A stretch of DNA of 64,000 nucleotides, taken from the NCBI RefSeq assembly GCF_000024725.1, contig NC_013960.1:3272001-3336000 (forward strand). Direction: 5' to 3'. A model generated the notes under the pieces. The model worked only from the letters and a program-made list of their open reading frames with translations, ran no database searches and was not told the DNA's origin. Of the stretch, positions 9,724-19,071 are shown piece after piece. The translations under genes were made by a program, and so were the position numbers. The stretch's first letter is position 1. Every line of letters starts with the position of its first letter. Origin of the DNA: Nitrosococcus halophilus Nc 4. GTDB taxonomy: Bacteria; Pseudomonadota; Gammaproteobacteria; Nitrosococcales; Nitrosococcaceae.

Positions 9724-10016
9724 TTTTAGCCGCACAGGGGCCTGGCCGGTTCAGCCTGGATGCAAGGGCCGGGAGATAAAAATCGGCAGCACTTCCATGT
9801 GCTGCCTCAACCGTCGGATGGCTACCTTCCATTGAGGTACGCCTACGGAGAATAATCTATTTACCTGCTGTCAATATGGGGAGAATATTCATAAGCGCTG
9901 CTCGAAGTAGCACCCATAAACATTACTCACATAAAAGATTAGACGTAAAGATGAAAGTAGTAAATAAGGGTTTATACGTATGGAGCTGACTAGACAGGTT
10001 TAACCCAGAAAAGTCT
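9724..10016. other. Intergenic stretch after the DoxX remnant
   Basis: Frames here give no recognisable protein. The first 110 bases are probably the worn tail of the DoxX gene; the rest is AT-rich and lies downstream of the barrel-protein stop at 10017. No clear hairpin terminator was seen. Confidence 0.5.
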
Positions 10017-11231
10017 TTAAAAACGGAAGGAGACCAGAACAGAAAACATATTCCAGTCCTCTTCAAGGGCATTAAAGTCTGGATTATCTTCAAGGGTTAT
10101 CCAAGCAGTTCCCCTAATATGATGAAATTCAGCTCTCAGCATGACGGAAGGGGTCACATCCCAGCGTAACCCTACCATCCAATCATCTGCAAACCGCCGA
10201 TGGGCAAACCGCTGATGTCCCGATTGCAAAGATTGAGCAGCGAATTCCTCCCCATCACAATCATCAAGGTCAACGCAAAGGCTATCAAAGCGGACGACGG
10301 CCTCCCAATTGGGCAAAAAACGGTAGGCGGCTTGCACATACCAACTCAAGCCAGTGAAATCATTATCTACAGACCCGAACCCTGAATAATCAAAATGTCT
10401 TAAAGCAACCTCGCTTGTCAGACTCAGTTGCTCCCCATTATATTGTCCCGAAAATATCAGGGGCGAAAATTCAATTGAGCCCGAAGGAAGGCTAGCCGAA
10501 GGCAACTCAGCATCAAAATCAAAATTAGCCCAAAAGGAAGAAAAACCCAATCGTATAAGTCCTCCATCCTTCTCATAGAATAGACGTCCAAATAGAGAGG
10601 TATCTCCCTCAAGCTCACCAGGGAAATCGTGGCCAAGCAGGGCCCGCTCTTCCCGTGAACCGACCCTAGGTCTTGCGATGTTGAACTGGAGGAAAAAATC
10701 TCCGATATTCGTACGCCGTTCGCCATAAATCTGGCCACCATCCGCCGACAAGGCTACATCCCTAGTACGATCAAAATAAATGGATTGGGGCAAAAAGATG
10801 CTCGGCCGGGTAAAAGCCACGTCGCGAGTATCATTGTAAAAACCGATAGGATTAATAACGCGGCCAAGCCGTATGCCCCAGCTATTCTCGGGATCACTCA
10901 AGACAGTATAGTCAACTAAGCCATAGTCCAACCTTGGATCGCCTTCGTCATTTTCCCCGGCCCAGCGCGAAACCCCCTGTGCAGCGATCTGAAGCTTAGG
11001 CAAAATTCTCCAAGAAGCATTGATCCCCAACTCCCGAAAATCAAACGTACCATCATCCTTACTATTACCAAAGAAATTATTGTCCGTAGTCAGGATAAAG
11101 GCTTGCGAAGCAAAGCCGTGGACTTGAAAAGAATCGGGAAGCTTCCATTCAGCCTGTAAGGGATTGGCCAACAATAACATAGTACTGAGTGCTAACTCCC
11201 TGTGCCCTATTTTTATGGTTCCTCTAATCAT
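10017..11231 (-). CDS. Outer-membrane beta-barrel, porin-like, unknown function
   Basis: The protein has 404 residues. A signal peptide (about 1-27, ending LANPLQA) leads into alternating aromatic/polar strands typical of a barrel: VHGFASQAFILTTDNNFFG, WGIRLGRVINPIGFYND, FNMFSVLVSFRF. The protein ends in Phe, the usual signal recognised by the BAM machinery. Length and the GRVINPIGFYNDT segment resemble phosphate-selective or carboxylate porin-like barrels, but I cannot name a family with certainty. It starts four bases after the stop of the PstS-like gene, so it is very likely co-transcribed with that gene and with the acyltransferase upstream. Confidence 0.75.
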   Translation of the reverse strand: MIRGTIKIGHRELALSTMLLLANPLQAEWKLPDSFQVHGFASQAFILTTDNNFFGNSKDDGTFDFRELGINASWRILPKLQIAAQGVSRWAGENDEGDPRLDYGLVDYTVLSDPENSWGIRLGRVINPIGFYNDTRDVAFTRPSIFLPQSIYFDRTRDVALSADGGQIYGERRTNIGDFFLQFNIARPRVGSREERALLGHDFPGELEGDTSLFGRLFYEKDGGLIRLGFSSFWANFDFDAELPSASLPSGSIEFSPLIFSGQYNGEQLSLTSEVALRHFDYSGFGSVDNDFTGLSWYVQAAYRFLPNWEAVVRFDSLCVDLDDCDGEEFAAQSLQSGHQRFAHRRFADDWMVGLRWDVTPSVMLRAEFHHIRGTAWITLEDNPDFNALEEDWNMFSVLVSFRF

Positions 11232-11235
11232 GCCA

Positions 11236-11742
11236 TTACTCGACCCGTACTACTTTCACTTTACGCACCTGAGCATCAATATTTTCCTCCGCTAAGTACC
11301 CGATAGCGCCAGGCGTAGAGGCAACTTTATTGCACATCTCTTTGATAGAGTTCACTTCGTTAGGTGCTTGACCGGTACCTGAATAAACTAGCCGATCCCA
11401 TGTTCTACGAAGTTGATAGGGGAAAATATTGAGTATTTTTTTCGAGAATTGGACGTGTAATGGAGAGTTATCACTTAGCACAAATACCTTAATCAATGAT
11501 CCGTCAGGCCAAGTTCGAAGACGCATGCTAAAAATCGCCCGAAGCGCGCTCCGGGTCAACGTGGTCTCCGGAACACTGGGATTAACGACAACCTCCTGAG
11601 CATTTACTCCCTGTATCAAATGAGAAATAATGAGCACCACAAAGATGAAGCGAATAATAGCCCCGCACTTCCAAAAACGTACAATAGTCAAGCGCATAAT
11701 TGTCGGTGTTATAAGGCCGGGGGTCGTTCGCGGGCGAGGCAA
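11236..11742 (-). CDS. Small PstS-like periplasmic binding protein
   Basis: The 168-residue protein has an N-terminal hydrophobic export segment (about 30-48, ending VNAQE) and then a short phosphate-ABC-transporter-type substrate-binding fold: VVVNPSVPETTLTRSALRAIF, WPDGSLIKVFVLSD and the C-terminal TPGAIGYLAEENI, which matches the family phrase for the glycine-tyrosine loop. It is much shorter than PstS (about 340) and no permease or ATPase lies nearby, so it is probably not a transport component. The start is uncertain: 11742 or the ATG at 11697; neither has a strong ribosome site. It sits between the acyltransferase and the barrel gene on one strand. Confidence 0.72.
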   Translation of the reverse strand: MPRPRTTPGLITPTIMRLTIVRFWKCGAIIRFIFVVLIISHLIQGVNAQEVVVNPSVPETTLTRSALRAIFSMRLRTWPDGSLIKVFVLSDNSPLHVQFSKKILNIFPYQLRRTWDRLVYSGTGQAPNEVNSIKEMCNKVASTPGAIGYLAEENIDAQVRKVKVVRVE

Positions 11743-11766
11743 ACTTCTACCTTCTAGTCTACTTAA

Positions 11767-12546
11767 TTAGGAGTTAGTACTCAGTTGCTTAACTGCCCAC
11801 TGTCTCGGCGCCGGCCAGATCCTTCCGTGGTCAGTAACCAAATCCCAAATATCTTGATTTTTTTGGAACACCCGCGTCAGTACATTATCTATAGTATTTA
11901 AGTAGGGTTGCCGAATACCATAATAATCGACTGCTGGACCTATCGGCTTTAGGTCAAAACTAAACCGTCTTAGCAAACGATTGAGCACCGGTTCCATAAT
12001 TGCATACCAATGGGTGATACCATACTGTGAAGACATCTGCACCAATGCCACTAAAAGGCCTAGTACCGGATGGGGAAATTGCCGCCGGTTATCTGATTTA
12101 TCATCAAAGCTAGAGTAATCCATCCCGTGAGCATAAAGCACTTCTTTTCCGCGACAACGGAAATCCCTTGCCACCACTAAACGAGAAATTTCAGCGGTAG
12201 TGCGACGAGGCAATTGAGTCGAATCAACCAGCCGAGTATCAAAGTAATGTCCAACATGCTCCTCAATAGGAAAGGGTTGAAACGGATCATCAGGATCGCA
12301 TAATACGAGGCGTAGTCCTCCCACTATACTTTTGCTCTGCCGGTGGCGCAAAAGGGAATAGACAGACCGCTTGTCGTACTTATCAATTTCACGGCCATCC
12401 GGATAATGCCAAGACTCAAAACCTGGCAATTGAAGTTCTTGGGAATAAACCTGATAACGTAAATGAAAAAATTGGTTCTTGAGCTCAGTTGTATTTGCAG
12501 GGACAACTTCAAAATATTTATTGAATGCCGCGATTAAATCGCTCAT
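11767..12546 (-). CDS. PEP-CTERM/exosortase system-associated acyltransferase (TIGR03694-like)
   Basis: The protein is about 259 residues with a GNAT fold related to acyl-homoserine-lactone synthases. Visible signatures are the N-terminal FNKYFEVVPANT start, FHLRYQVYSQEL (24-38) and TAEISRLVVARDFRCRG (117-133), the region that binds the acyl donor in the fold family. TIGR03694 proteins are found only in genomes with PEP-CTERM/exosortase systems; their substrate is unknown. I prefer the ATG at 12546 because family members start near this point, though the ribosome site is weak; the frame is open to 12627. It lies 15 kb from the XrtA locus, at the head of a unit with a PstS-like and a barrel protein. 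Confidence 0.82.
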   Translation of the reverse strand: MSDLIAAFNKYFEVVPANTTELKNQFFHLRYQVYSQELQLPGFESWHYPDGREIDKYDKRSVYSLLRHRQSKSIVGGLRLVLCDPDDPFQPFPIEEHVGHYFDTRLVDSTQLPRRTTAEISRLVVARDFRCRGKEVLYAHGMDYSSFDDKSDNRRQFPHPVLGLLVALVQMSSQYGITHWYAIMEPVLNRLLRRFSFDLKPIGPAVDYYGIRQPYLNTIDNVLTRVFQKNQDIWDLVTDHGRIWPAPRQWAVKQLSTNS

Positions 12547-13576
12547 ATTCTTAAATGCCTCTAAACCATTTTTATCCACTTGTGCATGGCAGGTGGAATC
12601 GGTAGAAAAAAGCGAAGACCATAACAAAAGCTAAAGAGAAGTATTTTTCGGAGCGGTAACCCCATTCTTTTAACAATCCAACGTGAATGCCATTTTTGGC
12701 TGAACAGCACTGACCGAAAGAGCCTCTCTGCTCCTGTGCTGATTATAAGAAGGCCTCTTATGGGAACCTACCGCAAGTAGCTGTATGGTCGCTATCAGCG
12801 ACCATCGAAATGATTCTTTATAGGAGGAATTCGATGAAAAGTAAGTAAGGAGCGCAGCAATATAGTGGAAATCGGTAAATACCCGGGATAGGAAGGACAC
12901 AGTAAGGGGACAGATTTTCCAACCAAGCAGGAGATTAGCTAAATGATTCATGGTCTCAAGCCCCCTCCGTTGACCCATGCCGGCAGGCATCCCTATCCAT
13001 ATTTCGCTGCCCCCCCAACAGCCACTGACCCGGTTTCACACCACACAGACCTGTCCATCAGAGATTGCCCTGGACCCACACCCCCTATTAGCTAGGGTGC
13101 CTTGGAAATCTATTTGCGCAAATAGCTCAATAGATTTAACAAGTACTCCCTTTACCATATTTGGACGCCTCAACGCACCCCCCACTATCAAAGCGCAGAT
13201 AGATAGCCTTTGCTAAATACAGGCAAAGAGTCCTAACCCTAAGGAATATCAGAAGGAACGACTAATTATTTATTTTTATTTATTAAGCCTACAATCTAAC
13301 TATATACAAAATAACTCAAATAAGTGCTTTTTGGGTATATAGTTTCACACCGATCTCAATTTTTCAATAAAGAAATACTGAAATTAGATATTTTATACTG
13401 TGTCTCAAGCTCACGATAAACCGCAACAGGCACTTGCAAGGTGCTACAGTTACATCTAGGCAGGATTAATTAATTTCCAGAACTAAAGTGATGGGGAATT
13501 AAGGAAGGAGATATTTCAACAGCAACTAACCTAAGCATTAGGCTAGAGTTAGGATCAAAAATAATGATTTAAATAC
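12547..13576. other. Long non-coding stretch (about 1 kb)
   Basis: Open frames here (for example 12670-12990 minus and 12977-13216 plus) show no domain, no ribosome site and a random-looking composition. The region becomes strongly AT-rich from about 13260. It contains an 8-bp inverted repeat, CTATATAC (13300-13307) and GTATATAG (13335-13342). A compact hairpin-like GCAC-ttgcaag-GTGC lies near 13430. Promoters for the acyltransferase unit probably lie in its left half, but no clear -35/-10 pair was found. Confidence 0.5.
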
Positions 13577-13654
<78 letters not shown>

Positions 13655-13698
13655 CATATCTACATGATAACTCAAAATCATTTACAACTAAAGGCGCT

Positions 13699-14055
13699 TT
13701 AAGTTTTAAGCAAATCTCTGACCTCTTCAAGCTCTAAACGGAGCTGACGTATAATCTGCTTGCTTTGCGTGCTATCTTCCTTAGCTTCAGCACTGGAAAG
13801 CCTTTGCCTAGCACCTCCTATAGTAAAGCCCTGCTCATAGAGAAGGCTCCGAATTTGGCGAATCATAATCACATCCTGACGCTGATAGTAGCGTCGGTTG
13901 CCGCGCCGCTTCACCGGCTTGAGCTGAGGAAACTCTTGTTCCCAATAGCGCAGAACATGCGGCTTCACGTGACATAATTCACTTACCTCACCGATAGTAA
14001 AATAACGCTTTCCAGGAATCGGTGGTAATTCGTTATTGTTGCTTGCCTCCAGCAT
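13699..14055 (-). CDS. MerR-family regulator downstream of ihfA
   Basis: The 118-residue protein has an N-terminal MerR winged-helix domain (about 18-85: [23 protein letters not shown], then [13 protein letters not shown]) and a short C-terminal coiled coil (about 95-117). It lacks any large effector domain or metal-binding Cys, so what it senses is unknown. The gene overlaps the ihfA 3' end by 23 bases, and the N-terminal [11 protein letters not shown] form is the one seen in homologues, so the overlap looks real. It is part of the pheS-pheT-ihfA-merR unit. Confidence 0.9.
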   Translation of the reverse strand: MLEASNNNELPPIPGKRYFTIGEVSELCHVKPHVLRYWEQEFPQLKPVKRRGNRRYYQRQDVIMIRQIRSLLYEQGFTIGGARQRLSSAEAKEDSTQSKQIIRQLRLELEEVRDLLKT

Positions 14056-14335
14056 AGGCTTCTACCCGCGCCTTGAGTTTTTGTCCAGGCCGAAAAGTCA
14101 CCACTCGTCGTGCAGTGATGGGAATCTCTTCGCCTGTCTTAGGGTTGCGCCCCGGCCGTTCTCCTTTATCACGAAGTTCAAAATTACCGAAGCCGGAGAG
14201 CTTAACTGTCTCTCCCCGTTCCAGAGCGCAACGAATATCTTCAAAGAACATTTCTACGATCTCCTTGGCCTCGCGCTTGTTAAGACCAAGTTCCTGGTAA
14301 AGGGTTTCAGTCATGTCGGCTTTTGTTAGCGCCAT
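14033..14335 (-). CDS. ihfA: Integration host factor alpha subunit
   Basis: The 100-residue DNA-bending histone-like protein has the IHF-alpha signature [21 protein letters not shown] and the beta-arm region [16 protein letters not shown]. With IhfB it forms the heterodimer that bends DNA in recombination, replication and sigma-54 transcription. It starts three bases after the pheT stop, in the usual pheST-ihfA operon. Confidence 0.97.
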   Translation of the reverse strand: MALTKADMTETLYQELGLNKREAKEIVEMFFEDIRCALERGETVKLSGFGNFELRDKGERPGRNPKTGEEIPITARRVVTFRPGQKLKARVEAYAGGKQQ

Positions 14336-14338
14336 AAG

Positions 14339-16717
14339 CTACTCCCTAATAATGGCACCGAGCTCAGTCGTTAGCCCCGTCACCACTCGTTCCATAAAGG
14401 CATTCACCTTATCATCTGTCAGCGTGTAGGACGGATGCTGTAGGATCAATCTTAAAGCAAGACTTTTTTTATCAGGATCAACACCTTTCCCAGTATAGAC
14501 GTCAAATAATTGGAATTCCTTAAGAATATCCGATTCTAATCCCTTAAGGCAATCAAAAACTGCCTGGGCGGGAATATTTTTACTCACCAAAAAGGCAATA
14601 TCCCGGCGAATAGCTGGAAATTTCGATAACGATTGAAAAGCAGGCAAACCGCCACACTCAACCGCTTCAACCTGAAGAGCGAACAAATAAACATGCCCCC
14701 CCAAGTCCAGCTTTCCCTCCAATGCAGGATGCAAGGCGCCTACCCACCCTACTGGTCGACCCTCCCGAACAATCCGCGCACTCTGCCCTGGATGCAAAGC
14801 GGGGTGCTGTTCCGCAACGAACTCAAAGCAGTCTCGCTGCCCTCCTAACCCCAATAGTGCTTCCACATCCCCTTTGAGATCAAAGAAGTCAACGGGCCGG
14901 GCCGCCACCCCCCACTGTTCCGGGTAGCAGGCTCCTGAAACAAGACCGGCAATCGTTCTTTCTTGTTTAAGATAAGTCAATTGGCCGTTAAATGTAAGAC
15001 CATACTCGAAAAGACGTATCCGCTCTTGCTGGCGATGCACATTATACCGCAGCGCCTGGATCAACCCGGACCACAGGGTAGTGCGCATGACCGCCATATC
15101 GGTAGAAATAGGATTGTTCAAGGCCACAGGGGTCCCCTCAGGGTCCAGCCATTGCTGAAGTTTTGGATCCACAAAGCTATAGGTAATCGCCTCCTGATAG
15201 CCCCGATCCACCAACACTTCACGGATGCGACTGACGGAAACCCCGGCTTCGGTTTTTAACATTGGCCGAATCTGCCCCACGGGGCGTGTACTGGGAAGAC
15301 CGTCGTAGCCGTGTAAGCGCCCTAGTTCCTCAATGAGGTCTATCTCTAAGGCAAGATCGAAGCGAAAACTCGGCACCTTTGCCCGCCAACCCTCTGCAAT
15401 TCTTTCCACCTCTAAACCCAGCCGAGTCAATTGCTCAGTAATTTGGCTCTCCGCAATCTCAACCCCAAGAACTCGGCGAATGCGGGCCTCCCGCAGAATA
15501 ATCGTCGGTCGAGGAGGAAGCTGGGAGGAATCCACCACTTCAATGATCGGTCCCGCTTGTCCCCCTGCAATCTCTATTAACAAAGCCGTGGCCCGCTCCA
15601 TGGCCCGTCGCGGCAATTCGGGGTCAACGCCACGTTCAAAGCGGTGAGAAGAATCCGTATGCAAACCATAAAGACGGGCGCGTCCCGCAATGACGGTAGG
15701 GTTGAAAAAGGCGCTCTCCAAAAACAAGTGCTGGGTCTGGTCACTAATTCCAGATTCTTCCCCCCCCATAATACCTGCCAAGGCGAGAGCCCGCTGCTGA
15801 TCCGCAATAACTAATGTTTCTGCAGCTAGCTGTAAATGGGTACCATCCAGCAGAGTAAGGGACTCGCCGGGACGCCCATAGCGCACCTGGATGCCACCCT
15901 CCAATTGCTCCAGGTCAAAGGCGTGCATCGGCTGCCCTAGCTCTAGCATGACATAATTAGTAATATCAACGACCAACCCCAAACTCCGGATACCACTGCG
16001 CCGCAGTCGTTCCCGAAGCCACCAAGGGGTCTGAGCTTGGGGATTAACCCCCCGTAAAACTCGGCCTAGATAACGAGGACAGGCCTCCGGCGCCATGACG
16101 GTTATCGGAAAGGTATCTTCGATTTTAGCCGGCACAGGCTCTAGGTCAGGTTTTGTTACCGCAGATTGGGTGAGTACGCCCACTTCCCGGGCAATACCCG
16201 CAACGCTTAAACAATCACTGCGGTTAGGGGTCAAGTCAATTTCAATACTGACATCATCAAGTTGCAAAAACTCATGGAGATCATCACCGGGGGAAGCCTC
16301 CTCAGATAGCTCCAACAACCCCACCGATTGTTCGGCAAGCTCCAATTCCGCAGCAGAACAAAGCATGCCAAAAGACTCCACCCCTTGTAACTTTGCCCGT
16401 TCAATCTTGGCGCCCGCCGGTAACCGGGCGCCAACCATAGCCAGGGGCGCCAAGAGTCCTTCCCGGACATTAGGGGCACCGCACACCACTGTCAGAGGGG
16501 AACCATCCCCTACGTCCACCTGACAAACCTGCAAACGATCCGCTTTGGGATGGGGCTCCACACTCAGTACCTTAGCCACCCTAACGCCATCAAAAGGAGG
16601 CGCAGCCGACTCGACACTATCTACTTCCAACCCAGCCAACGTGAGCCGCTCAACCAGAGCCTCCGTACTGAGATCTGGATTAACCCATTGGCGCAACCAG
16701 GCTTCACTAAATTTCAT
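14339..16717 (-). CDS. pheT: Phenylalanyl-tRNA synthetase beta chain
   Basis: The 792-residue protein has the usual domain order: an N-terminal EMAP-type tRNA-binding domain (about 40-150, GVRVAKVLSVEPHPKADRL), B3/B4 editing domain (about 210-385), B5 domain (about 400-475), catalytic-like core and a C-terminal ferredoxin-fold anticodon-binding domain (about 698-791, FPAIRRDIAFLV). Full length for the bacterial family. It pairs with PheS as a heterotetramer to charge tRNA-Phe. Confidence 0.97.
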   Translation of the reverse strand: MKFSEAWLRQWVNPDLSTEALVERLTLAGLEVDSVESAAPPFDGVRVAKVLSVEPHPKADRLQVCQVDVGDGSPLTVVCGAPNVREGLLAPLAMVGARLPAGAKIERAKLQGVESFGMLCSAAELELAEQSVGLLELSEEASPGDDLHEFLQLDDVSIEIDLTPNRSDCLSVAGIAREVGVLTQSAVTKPDLEPVPAKIEDTFPITVMAPEACPRYLGRVLRGVNPQAQTPWWLRERLRRSGIRSLGLVVDITNYVMLELGQPMHAFDLEQLEGGIQVRYGRPGESLTLLDGTHLQLAAETLVIADQQRALALAGIMGGEESGISDQTQHLFLESAFFNPTVIAGRARLYGLHTDSSHRFERGVDPELPRRAMERATALLIEIAGGQAGPIIEVVDSSQLPPRPTIILREARIRRVLGVEIAESQITEQLTRLGLEVERIAEGWRAKVPSFRFDLALEIDLIEELGRLHGYDGLPSTRPVGQIRPMLKTEAGVSVSRIREVLVDRGYQEAITYSFVDPKLQQWLDPEGTPVALNNPISTDMAVMRTTLWSGLIQALRYNVHRQQERIRLFEYGLTFNGQLTYLKQERTIAGLVSGACYPEQWGVAARPVDFFDLKGDVEALLGLGGQRDCFEFVAEQHPALHPGQSARIVREGRPVGWVGALHPALEGKLDLGGHVYLFALQVEAVECGGLPAFQSLSKFPAIRRDIAFLVSKNIPAQAVFDCLKGLESDILKEFQLFDVYTGKGVDPDKKSLALRLILQHPSYTLTDDKVNAFMERVVTGLTTELGAIIRE

Positions 16718-16740
16718 TGTTCAATTGCGGTCGCTTAAAT

Positions 16741-17895
<1,155 letters not shown>

Positions 17896-18255
17896 CTAGC
17901 TTGCCAACGCGGCTTTCGCCTGTTCCGCAATGGCCGCAAAAGCAGCCTTATCTCTAACGGCAAGGTCAGCAAGCACCTTACGATCGATATCAATAGCCGC
18001 TTTCTTTAAGCCATTGATAAGACGGCTATAGGAAAGGCCGCACTCGCGGGCCGCAGCATTAATGCGCACTATCCAAAGCGCACGAAACTGCCGCTTGCGT
18101 TGGCGCCGATCCCGGTAAGCATACTGGCTAGCACGAATGACCGCTTGGTTAGCAACGCGGTATACATTTTTGCGTCGACCGCGATAACCTTTGGCTTGGG
18201 AAATGACTTTCTTATGCCGGGCGCGTGCCGTTACACCTCGTTTTACTCTAGGCAT
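17896..18255 (-). CDS. rplT: 50S ribosomal protein L20
   Basis: The 119-residue protein is a complete L20: [17 protein letters not shown] at the N-terminus, the basic [15 protein letters not shown] helix and [16 protein letters not shown] near the C-terminus. It binds 23S rRNA early in assembly. In many bacteria L20 also represses its own operon through the mRNA leader upstream of rpmI. It is 12 bases downstream of rpmI. Confidence 0.98.
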   Translation of the reverse strand: MPRVKRGVTARARHKKVISQAKGYRGRRKNVYRVANQAVIRASQYAYRDRRQRKRQFRALWIVRINAAARECGLSYSRLINGLKKAAIDIDRKVLADLAVRDKAAFAAIAEQAKAALAS

Positions 18256-18267
18256 ACCAATTTCCTC

Positions 18268-18465
18268 TTAAGCGTAGGGCAACAAACGGTTCAACCTTGG
18301 GCCATCCGATGCCTTCACCATGGCTAAAGGGCGCAAATTACGCTTACGCTTGCTGCTCTTTTTAGTGAGAATGTGGTTATGGTGACTCTGGGCACGCTTG
18401 AATTTCCCGGTAGCTGTGCGTTTAAAACGCTTAGCAGCACCGCGATTGGTTTTTAATTTAGGCAT
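18268..18465 (-). CDS. rpmI: 50S ribosomal protein L35
   Basis: The 65-residue basic protein has the L35 signature [22 protein letters not shown] and [17 protein letters not shown]. It sits between infC and rplT in the universal order. A 75-base gap to infC may hold the L20-responsive leader, but no fold was worked out. Confidence 0.97.
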   Translation of the reverse strand: MPKLKTNRGAAKRFKRTATGKFKRAQSHHNHILTKKSSKRKRNLRPLAMVKASDGPRLNRLLPYA

Positions 18466-18540
18466 TTTTTAAATACTCCGCATTTATGCTGAATGGAATG
18501 GTATCCAAGCAAACCAATCTCTGAGCTCAGGACACCATGA

Positions 18541-19056
18541 TTACTTCTTAGGAGCCAAAACCATGACCATTTGCCGACCCTCCCGCTTTGGGTTTTGCTC
18601 AACGGTACCGTATTCTGCTAAATCATCACGAACCCGTTCCAGCAACTTAAGCCCCAATTCTTGGTGGGCCAACTCCCGCCCGCGGAAACGCAGACTGACT
18701 TTGGCTTTGTCCCCTTCTTTGAGGAAACGTACCAGGTTGCGCAGTTTAACCTGGTAATCCCCTTCTTCAGTCCCTGGCCGAAACTTAACTTCCTTGATTT
18801 GTATCTGCTTTTGTTTTTTCCTGGCAGCCTGACGTTTTTTACTTTCCTCAAACAGATACTTGCCATAATCCATAATTCGGCACACGGGGGGTTGAGCCTG
18901 AGGGGCGATCTCCACTAAGTCCCTCCCCGCTTCCTCCGCCACACGCAGCGCCTCTTCAATGGAAACAATTCCAATTTGCTCGCCCTCAACCCCAATTAGG
19001 CGAACTTCTGGAGTAGTAATCTCTTCGTTCAGGCGCATGCTCTTTTTTGCAACGAT
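18541..19056 (-). CDS. infC: Translation initiation factor IF-3, probable ATC start
   Basis: The protein is 171 residues from the proposed start. The N-terminal domain has [20 protein letters not shown]; the C-terminal domain binds the 30S subunit ([17 protein letters not shown] end). Downstream of the in-frame thrS stop (19060-19062) the only ATG is at 19038, but it lies 26 bases from the only good ribosome site (AAGGAGG, 19071-19065). An ATC at 19056 lies eight bases from that site and opens with I-V-A-K-K-S. IF-3 of many bacteria starts at a rare codon (ATT in E. coli) that IF-3 itself rejects, giving autoregulation. I therefore choose ATC; the ATG at 19038 is the fallback. Confidence 0.85.
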   Translation of the reverse strand: MVAKKSMRLNEEITTPEVRLIGVEGEQIGIVSIEEALRVAEEAGRDLVEIAPQAQPPVCRIMDYGKYLFEESKKRQAARKKQKQIQIKEVKFRPGTEEGDYQVKLRNLVRFLKEGDKAKVSLRFRGRELAHQELGLKLLERVRDDLAEYGTVEQNPKREGRQMVMVLAPKK

Positions 19057-19071
19057 ATTCTAATCCTCCTT
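19054..19071 (-). promoter_or_regulatory. infC ribosome binding site and ATC start, inside thrS end
   Basis: AAGGAGG (19071-19065) lies in the last thrS codons, followed by an eight-base spacer containing the thrS stop and then ATC (19056-19054). The spacing is ideal for ATC and far too long for the next ATG. This arrangement would couple infC to thrS translation and allow IF-3 autocontrol. Confidence 0.65.

Noticed and set aside
12670-13216. Two overlapping open frames in the long gap
   Set aside because: No recognisable domain, no ribosome site, and composition like random sequence.
13420-13450. A lux-box-like palindrome near the acyltransferase
   Set aside because: GCAC-ttgcaag-GTGC is too short and unlike the known 20-bp lux box, and no LuxR gene is nearby.
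16095-16523. A 142-codon plus-strand frame inside pheT
   Set aside because: It is antisense to conserved pheT sequence and has no independent support.
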